From: UBA3064 sp023258775
GTDB lineage: Bacteria; Pseudomonadota; Gammaproteobacteria; Burkholderiales; Burkholderiaceae_E
Length of the DNA stretch: 36,502 nucleotides
NCBI GenBank assembly: GCA_044355655.1
Contig: JBIKXS010000033.1
Span: 1-36,502 of the forward strand
Direction of reading: 5' to 3'
The notes beneath the pieces were generated by a model. The model was given only the letters and a program-made list of their open reading frames with translations, searched no databases and was not told the origin of the DNA. The position numbers were made by a program, and so were the translations under genes. This document shows positions 31,984-36,502 of the stretch, piece by piece. Within the stretch, counting starts at the first letter, position 1, and the number at the start of each line of letters is the position of its first letter.

Positions 31984-33465
31984 TCAATCACGCAGTGCCG
32001 GAGGTTTTTGGTGAATCCATTCAGCCTGAACCAGTTCGTAGGCTTTAGCGGCCTTTAGCACATCCAAATCGGCTCGTGGTCGCCCAATAATTTGTATGCC
32101 CATCGGCAAGCCATCGGGGCCACCCCAACCCGCTGGCACGCTGATGCTTGGGCATCCCGACAAGGTGGCATAAATCACGACTTCCATCCATCGGTGATAC
32201 GTGTCCATGCGCCGTGCGCCAATGCTTGACGGCCAGGGCGTTTGTACATCAAAGGGAAAACACTGCGCTGTTGGTAATATCAAAAAATCATACTGATCAA
32301 ATAACTGAATCCAGGCTTGATAAAAAGCAGATCGCTCAGCGCTTGCCTGCATGAGATCAACCGCAGATAGCTTAAGCGCTTCTTCAGCCTCCCAGCGTGC
32401 CTCTGGTTTGAGCAATTCCCGTTTATTTGGATCATTTAAAAAAGGTAAAACTTCCATTGAAACGATCGCATGACGCAATTTCAGCCAGGCATCCCAGGCT
32501 CTCGAAAGATCAAAGTCAAGTTTTGAATCTTCAAGCCTTGCGCCCATGCGCGAAAACGCCATTAGCGCAGACTCGCAACATTCGAGCACGCCCTCTTGCA
32601 TCGCCAGGTAGCCATTCATATCGCCAAGCCAAGCCACACGCTTGGTTCGCATCCAATCAATCGCTTTTTGCCCCGATTGTTGCGCTTCAGATGCAGCGTC
32701 GTTCAAGGGTGGACTAGGTTGATCAAGTGAGAGCGGCGAGCGTGCGTCATAGCCCGATTGGGTCGACAGCAGGCGGGCCACATCAGCCACATAGCGCCCC
32801 ATCGGGCCTTCGGTACCGAGTTGCGCAAAAAAGCTCTCTGGCGCTGGCCACTTCGGTACCCTGCCTTGAGAAGGGCGCATACCAAAACAATGATTCCAAC
32901 CCGCAGGATTTCGCAGAGACCCGCCCATATCGCTGCCATCGGCCACGGGCAAGATCCGAAGCGCCAGTGCCACGGCTGCGCCACCGCTTGAACCACCCGA
33001 GGTTCGTTCGGCATGCCATGCATTACGTGTGGCACCGAACAATGGGTTATAAGTTTGAGATCCAAGCCCAAACTCAGGCGTATTTGTTTTGCCAATGATG
33101 ATCGCGCCAGAACTACGCATTCGGGCGACCATCAAAGCGTCTTCGCTGGGTTTATTGTTTGCGTAAAGCGGTGATCCTTTGGTGGTCGGGATGTCTTTGG
33201 TCGCCGCTAAATCCTTAATGGCTTGTGGTATCCCATGAAGCCAACCCATCGACTGCCCTCTTGCAAGCATGGCATCGTAGGCTCGCGCTTGTTCGAGCAA
33301 TTGTTCCTCAGGTTTCATGGAGATAATTGCGTTATACCGAGGGTTAAATCGATCAATTTGCTTGAGGACAGCTTGCATGAGCTCGAGGCATGAAAGCGAT
33401 TTACTGTGAATCGAGGCTGAAAGGCTAAGTGCTGATTGCTCAAGGAGATCATTTGATGTATTCAT
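31984..33465 (-). CDS. Amidase (amidase-signature family)
   Basis: 493 residues from ATG at 33465. The Ser-cisSer-Lys triad is visible: Lys84 in GIPQAIKDLAATKD, Ser159/160 in TSGGSSGGAAVALA and Ser183 in GSDMGGSLRNPAGW. It is not a clear GatA: it lacks a partner gatC/gatB, and the C-terminal part reads like stand-alone amidases (PSISVPAGWGGPDGLPMGIQ, IIGRPRADLDVLKAAKAYE). It should hydrolyse an amide bond of an unknown small substrate in the cytoplasm; no signal peptide is seen. Its ATG shares a base with the stop of trmB (TAATG), so the two are co-translated. Confidence 0.92.
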   Translation of the reverse strand: MNTSNDLLEQSALSLSASIHSKSLSCLELMQAVLKQIDRFNPRYNAIISMKPEEQLLEQARAYDAMLARGQSMGWLHGIPQAIKDLAATKDIPTTKGSPLYANNKPSEDALMVARMRSSGAIIIGKTNTPEFGLGSQTYNPLFGATRNAWHAERTSGGSSGGAAVALALRILPVADGSDMGGSLRNPAGWNHCFGMRPSQGRVPKWPAPESFFAQLGTEGPMGRYVADVARLLSTQSGYDARSPLSLDQPSPPLNDAASEAQQSGQKAIDWMRTKRVAWLGDMNGYLAMQEGVLECCESALMAFSRMGARLEDSKLDFDLSRAWDAWLKLRHAIVSMEVLPFLNDPNKRELLKPEARWEAEEALKLSAVDLMQASAERSAFYQAWIQLFDQYDFLILPTAQCFPFDVQTPWPSSIGARRMDTYHRWMEVVIYATLSGCPSISVPAGWGGPDGLPMGIQIIGRPRADLDVLKAAKAYELVQAEWIHQKPPALRD

Positions 33466-34277
33466 TATCGTTTCCGAAACAATAAGTCATTCACAACATG
33501 GCCAAGGCGAAGTCCTCGCGCCTCGAATTTGGTCATCGGACGCCAGGCTGGTCGGGCGTGATACCCATCAGCCTGATTCATCAAACTGGACTCAGCGCTC
33601 AGTATGTTGAGCATCCACTGCGCATAGGGTTCCCAGTCAGTGGCGCAGTGAATGTAGCCTCCGACTTTCAGGCATGATGACATTCGCTTGACGAACTCGG
33701 TTTGGATGAGACGCCTCTTGTGGTGGCGCTTTTTAGGCCATGGATCAGGAAAATAAATATGAAAACCAGTCACTGAATTGTCGGCAATCATTTTTTCGAG
33801 CACATCAACCGCATCATGTTGAATCAGACGAACATGACTCAGACGCTGATCTTCGATTCGCTGCAACATGCTTCCCACGCCCGGCGGGTGAACATCGATA
33901 CCGAGATAGCGTTTGGACCGATCAGCAGCAGCGATTGCCGCCAGGGCATCGCCCATGCCAAAACCAATTTCAATGATTAAGGGTGCCTCTTGATATGCTT
34001 TTGGCCAGTAATCGGAAAGCACCACCCGATGCGCTGAGTCCGCGCTCATTGTGGCGCATATTGTCGGTGTTGCCCCGTCATCGCACAGTCCTGGCGAAAA
34101 TGGGATCAGGTAGCTTGGTGAAAGTGCTTTGAGTGCTTTGCTTTGACCGCTTCCCATGCGCCCAGCGCGGATCACGAATGAGCGAATGTGCGAGCCAGAA
34201 CCATGCTTTGTCGGTCTGTCCAAGTCCGGCCCATCGCCCAATGAAGGTTCGAGCTTATCCGTTGAGCGATTAATCAA
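33465..34277 (-). CDS. trmB: tRNA (guanine-N7-)-methyltransferase TrmB
   Basis: 270 residues from ATG at 34277. After a polar N-terminal extension of about 30 residues comes IRSFVIRAGRMGSGQSKALK, the usual TrmB opening. The SAM site is LIIEIGFGMGDALAAIAA, followed by YLGIDVHPPGVGSMLQRIED, and the tRNA-binding and catalytic block is HIYFPDPWPKKRHHKRRLIQ. The end (ARPAWRPMTKFEARGLRLGH) carries the conserved TKFE.RG motif. It makes m7G46 in tRNA. A stretch of about 20 extra residues between LKALSPSYLIPF and the SAM domain is slightly unusual. The gene precedes the amidase with one base of overlap. Confidence 0.96.
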   Translation of the reverse strand: MINRSTDKLEPSLGDGPDLDRPTKHGSGSHIRSFVIRAGRMGSGQSKALKALSPSYLIPFSPGLCDDGATPTICATMSADSAHRVVLSDYWPKAYQEAPLIIEIGFGMGDALAAIAAADRSKRYLGIDVHPPGVGSMLQRIEDQRLSHVRLIQHDAVDVLEKMIADNSVTGFHIYFPDPWPKKRHHKRRLIQTEFVKRMSSCLKVGGYIHCATDWEPYAQWMLNILSAESSLMNQADGYHARPAWRPMTKFEARGLRLGHVVNDLLFRKR

Positions 34278-34337
34278 GGTTGCGCTCGCAGTAAGACAGT
34301 GCTTGAGCCTGCCTTTTCAGACAAAAAGTTGATAACT

Positions 34338-34991
34338 TCAAATGAACTGTCGGAGTGCCTGACGACTTTGTTGAACGGAAAGGTGGTGGATTGCATGCCA
34401 GCCGAATTTTCTTGCTGCTTCAACATTGGTGACGTTGTCATCGATGAAAATAACCTTATCTGAGACGTTAAGACTAAATTGCTTCGAGGCTAATCGAAAT
34501 ATCTCTGCTTGAGGTTTTGCGATACCAGGATCACAAGAAAATATACCGTCATCGAAATTTTCAAAAAGTTGCTGATGGCTTATTAATGTCTTGAGAAAGG
34601 GTTTTGGCATGTTTGATAAAAAGTAAAGCGGTATCTTCGCGGCTCGAAGCTCTTTTAGCCAAATCAGTGTTGCTTCAATAGGCTCTAAACGATCAGGTAG
34701 CGACTCGATCCATTTCAGAACGGTGAGCGATGAGCCAGGCCATTCCATAAACATTGACCGAATCCGCATGGCAATATTGATTGCCAACTGTTCACTCGAA
34801 ATTTTGTCACAATCAAAAGCAGCCCAATCTGAATCAGGTTCGAAATGCTGAAACACAGCATGAAGCACCGCATCCCTAATGCGCTCAGTGTGTAGTGATG
34901 CTGTTTCACTGGGACATAAATCGACAATAAAGTCTCTAGGGGTCCAGGCGATAGCCACACCGCCAAGGTCGAATACGAGCTTCGCGCTCAT
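34338..34991 (-). CDS. HAD-superfamily hydrolase (HAD-IA, YihX-like)
   Basis: 217 residues from ATG at 34991. Motif I is LVFDLGGVAIAW with nucleophile Asp8; the second Asp of the usual DxD is Gly, as often in this subgroup. Motif II is YFLSNM, motif III lies in GIAKPQAEIFRLA and motif IV is VIFIDDNVTNVEAA. The helical cap lies between residues about 15 and 100. It should be a cytoplasmic phosphatase of small phosphorylated metabolites; YihX-like relatives act on sugar phosphates, but the substrate here is unknown. Its ATG overlaps the stop of the GT4 gene upstream (ATGA), which suggests a sugar-related job. Confidence 0.9.
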   Translation of the reverse strand: MSAKLVFDLGGVAIAWTPRDFIVDLCPSETASLHTERIRDAVLHAVFQHFEPDSDWAAFDCDKISSEQLAINIAMRIRSMFMEWPGSSLTVLKWIESLPDRLEPIEATLIWLKELRAAKIPLYFLSNMPKPFLKTLISHQQLFENFDDGIFSCDPGIAKPQAEIFRLASKQFSLNVSDKVIFIDDNVTNVEAARKFGWHAIHHLSVQQSRQALRQFI

Positions 34992-36226
34992 CGGTGCTTC
35001 GCAAGGATTGATTCAATCAGAGCAAGTTGCTTTGGTAAGCAAACCGAACGCAGATCATAGTTATCCTTCGCGCTTGCTCTTGCGTTTTGTCGCATACGAA
35101 TGAAGCTCGCCGGATCTGACAAGCTGCGGATGACTGCATCGGCAATCGCTTCGTAGTTGAAGAAATCAACGAGCAAGCCATTCACTCCATGTTCGATCAC
35201 TTCACGCACAGGGCCGGTGTCGCTACCAATGACTAAACATCCGGTCGCTAAGGCCTCAATACAACTCCAGGACAAGACAAAAGGGTATGTCAGATAGACG
35301 TGACAGCTTGAAAGCTGAAGCAGTTGCGTAAAGATCGGATAGGGAACGTTCCCTAAAAAATGGACGCGCTCCAAATCGATCCGGGATTTAACCTCATCAA
35401 GGAATATTTGCTTCCAAGTCTTGCCTTCGGGCGCCTTTGCGCCATAACTTACACCATCACCCCCAACGATGAGTACACGGGCATTCGGTCGCGCAGCGAG
35501 TATTTTTGGCAGCGCTCTCATGAAGCTGTGGTATCCACGATAAGGCTCAAGATTCCGATTAACAAAGGTGATGATTTCGTCCTTAGATGTCAGCGAAAAG
35601 CTTTCTCCAGTTTCTCTTTTGAGATTCAGTCGTACGGACGGGTTAGGTTTTAAAATGTCACAGTCAACACCATCAAAAATGACCTGAATACGGTCCTGAG
35701 TCCACTGGGGATGACTTTGCTTTTGCCAGTTTGTCGGCGACAAACCAAAGTCTGAAATCTCGAGCGAGAGAAGATTATTTGCGTTCTTGACTCTTAATCT
35801 CGCGTCCTCAAAAAAACCTTGTTTTGAAAATTCTGGATCAAAACCAACATCAGTCCCCGAAGTTGCATAGTAAAACTCAAGAAAGGACAAGAGGCTTGTT
35901 TGCTTCCACACATCTTTCACAAAAAGTGCCTCGCCCCAACCTGGGTGAGCAATGACAAGATCTGGCATCAGGCCATTTGCTTTCAGTTGAAGCATCGCCT
36001 GGCCACAAGCTTCTGCGCGGATGACTTTTGTTTCAAATTCTGATGCAAGTGGGTGAATCGAAGTGCTCGACCCCTTTGAAGGTCGATAGCTGTGAAGGCA
36101 AACGCCAGGCGTAGCCTGCCCGGTGATCGCGAGCGCATGCACTTGATGCCCATGATTCGCGAGTGCTGGTGCGATATGTCTGAACTGCCCCGGAAAATTC
36201 TGGTGAATAAATAAGATGCAGGCCAT
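34988..36226 (-). CDS. GT4-family glycosyltransferase (PF12000-type N-terminus)
   Basis: 412 residues from ATG at 36226. The opening MACILFIHQNFPGQFRHIAP is the characteristic start of the Glyco_trans_4_3 N-terminal domain ('HQNFPGQFRH'). The donor domain begins ITFVNRNLEPYRGYHSFMRA, and the donor-binding region is LTYPFVLSWSCIEALATGCL, where the usual second Glu motif is E..ATG. No membrane segment is seen. It transfers an unknown sugar, probably for a surface polysaccharide. It is first in a leftward group with the HAD gene (four-base overlap); trmB follows after a 60-base gap. The promoter should lie in the AT-rich stretch 36227-36300. Confidence 0.9.
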   Translation of the reverse strand: MACILFIHQNFPGQFRHIAPALANHGHQVHALAITGQATPGVCLHSYRPSKGSSTSIHPLASEFETKVIRAEACGQAMLQLKANGLMPDLVIAHPGWGEALFVKDVWKQTSLLSFLEFYYATSGTDVGFDPEFSKQGFFEDARLRVKNANNLLSLEISDFGLSPTNWQKQSHPQWTQDRIQVIFDGVDCDILKPNPSVRLNLKRETGESFSLTSKDEIITFVNRNLEPYRGYHSFMRALPKILAARPNARVLIVGGDGVSYGAKAPEGKTWKQIFLDEVKSRIDLERVHFLGNVPYPIFTQLLQLSSCHVYLTYPFVLSWSCIEALATGCLVIGSDTGPVREVIEHGVNGLLVDFFNYEAIADAVIRSLSDPASFIRMRQNARASAKDNYDLRSVCLPKQLALIESILAKHR

Positions 36227-36306
36227 CTACGAAATTATCGTTAAAAAGATTGTATTGATCTTAATAATCTAGAATGAGTTTTATGCTGATTGTAATCCCA
36301 GTTTAA
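36227..36306. other. AT-rich gap upstream of the GT4 gene
   Basis: No gene is visible. It is AT-rich and likely holds the leftward promoter of the GT4-HAD pair. The tandem repeats start immediately after it. Confidence 0.4.
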
Positions 36307-36383
36307 GGACAGAATTTGATCATGGTCTGGACGGATCTTGGTCATGGTGTGGACGGAACTTGGTCATGCTGAGGACACTTGAG
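36307..36383. mobile_element. 22-bp tandem repeats resembling an IS21-family terminus
   Basis: Units start with GGAC at 36307, 36329 and 36351, and a partial unit starts at 36373. Each runs GGAC-RGAWYTTGRTCATGST-.. over 22 bases with a few differences. IS21-family elements end in such tandem transposase-binding repeats. No istA/istB reading frame is visible in the last 120 bases, so the element, if present, continues to the right or is only a relic. Confidence 0.5.
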
Positions 36384-36502
36384 TTCGACACCAAATGATG
36401 TAAAGCATTGATTCGTATAGCCCGAGGGCTAAAAATTGCCACTACAGCAGGCTTAGTTGCTCGTGTTTGGTAGGTGTTTGCAGGGTCAAGGCTCCGAGCA
36501 AG

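Noticed and set aside
1..36502. CRISPR array, tRNA or rRNA genes
   Set aside because: No regularly spaced repeats with unique spacers and no cloverleaf-like or rRNA sequence noticed on reading both strands.

Overview
The window looks like a Gram-negative betaproteobacterial chromosome, most likely Burkholderiales. The reasons are the LPS genes (a waaA Kdo transferase, a WaaL-type ligase and several glycosyltransferases), two TolC-type outer membrane channels, an RND pump, and the order waaA / tolC / Pcm-like methyltransferase. This placement rests on gene content and order only; there is no rRNA gene and no tRNA gene was recognised.

Positions 1 to about 8,100 are an accessory region made mostly of broken parts. 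It holds five type II toxin-antitoxin modules in less than 7.1 kb: a Gp49-like toxin with an HTH antitoxin (697-1352), a RelE/NadS-like pair (2398-2796), a HigBA-like pair (3398-4082), YefM-YoeB (5629-5886 and 5361-5639) and HipBA (6076-7696). Only the HigBA-like pair looks fully intact. The modules surround a tyrosine recombinase gene (4112-5182) that lacks its usual N-terminal domain. A second recombinase is left only as a 3' end (5928-6026), and a 127-bp sequence is present twice (2827-2953 and 5158-5283). The hipA reading frame runs without a stop into the start of a TOTE-type archaeo-eukaryotic primase, which then abuts the recombinase remnant. A prophage-like fragment (2919-3197) and a methyltransferase remnant (365-631) complete the region.

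Positions 8,180-16,429 form a secretion and sugar locus. A DUF6447-like small protein and a large GT4 glycosyltransferase run rightward. They converge on a leftward type I secretion operon (ABC ATPase, HlyD adaptor, TolC channel). No RTX-type substrate is in the window. A phosphomannomutase/phosphoglucomutase is divergent from the operon and carries an unusual hydrophilic insert.

Positions 16,477-22,472 are a lipopolysaccharide block. A tightly overlapping leftward operon encodes GT4, a WaaE-like GT2, an O-antigen ligase-like membrane protein and a second GT2. waaA is transcribed divergently from it.

Positions 22,469-28,962 are a leftward tripartite efflux operon in the order adaptor, RND pump, Pcm-like methyltransferase, TolC. 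Positions 29,192-31,954 are a rightward overlapping trio: a BNR/sialidase-like protein, a small membrane protein and UppP (undecaprenyl-diphosphatase). Positions 31,984-36,226 are leftward and hold an amidase, trmB, a HAD phosphatase and a GT4 glycosyltransferase. The right edge (36,307 on) carries 22-bp tandem repeats like the terminal repeats of an IS21-family element that would continue outside the window.

Working together, most backbone genes serve the envelope: sugar precursor (PMM/PGM), core and O-antigen assembly (GTs, WaaA, WaaL-like), lipid carrier recycling (UppP) and two export routes. All backbone genes read as uninterrupted frames, whereas the first 8 kb has repeated single-base frame breaks. 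That contrast favours real decay over a generally poor sequence.
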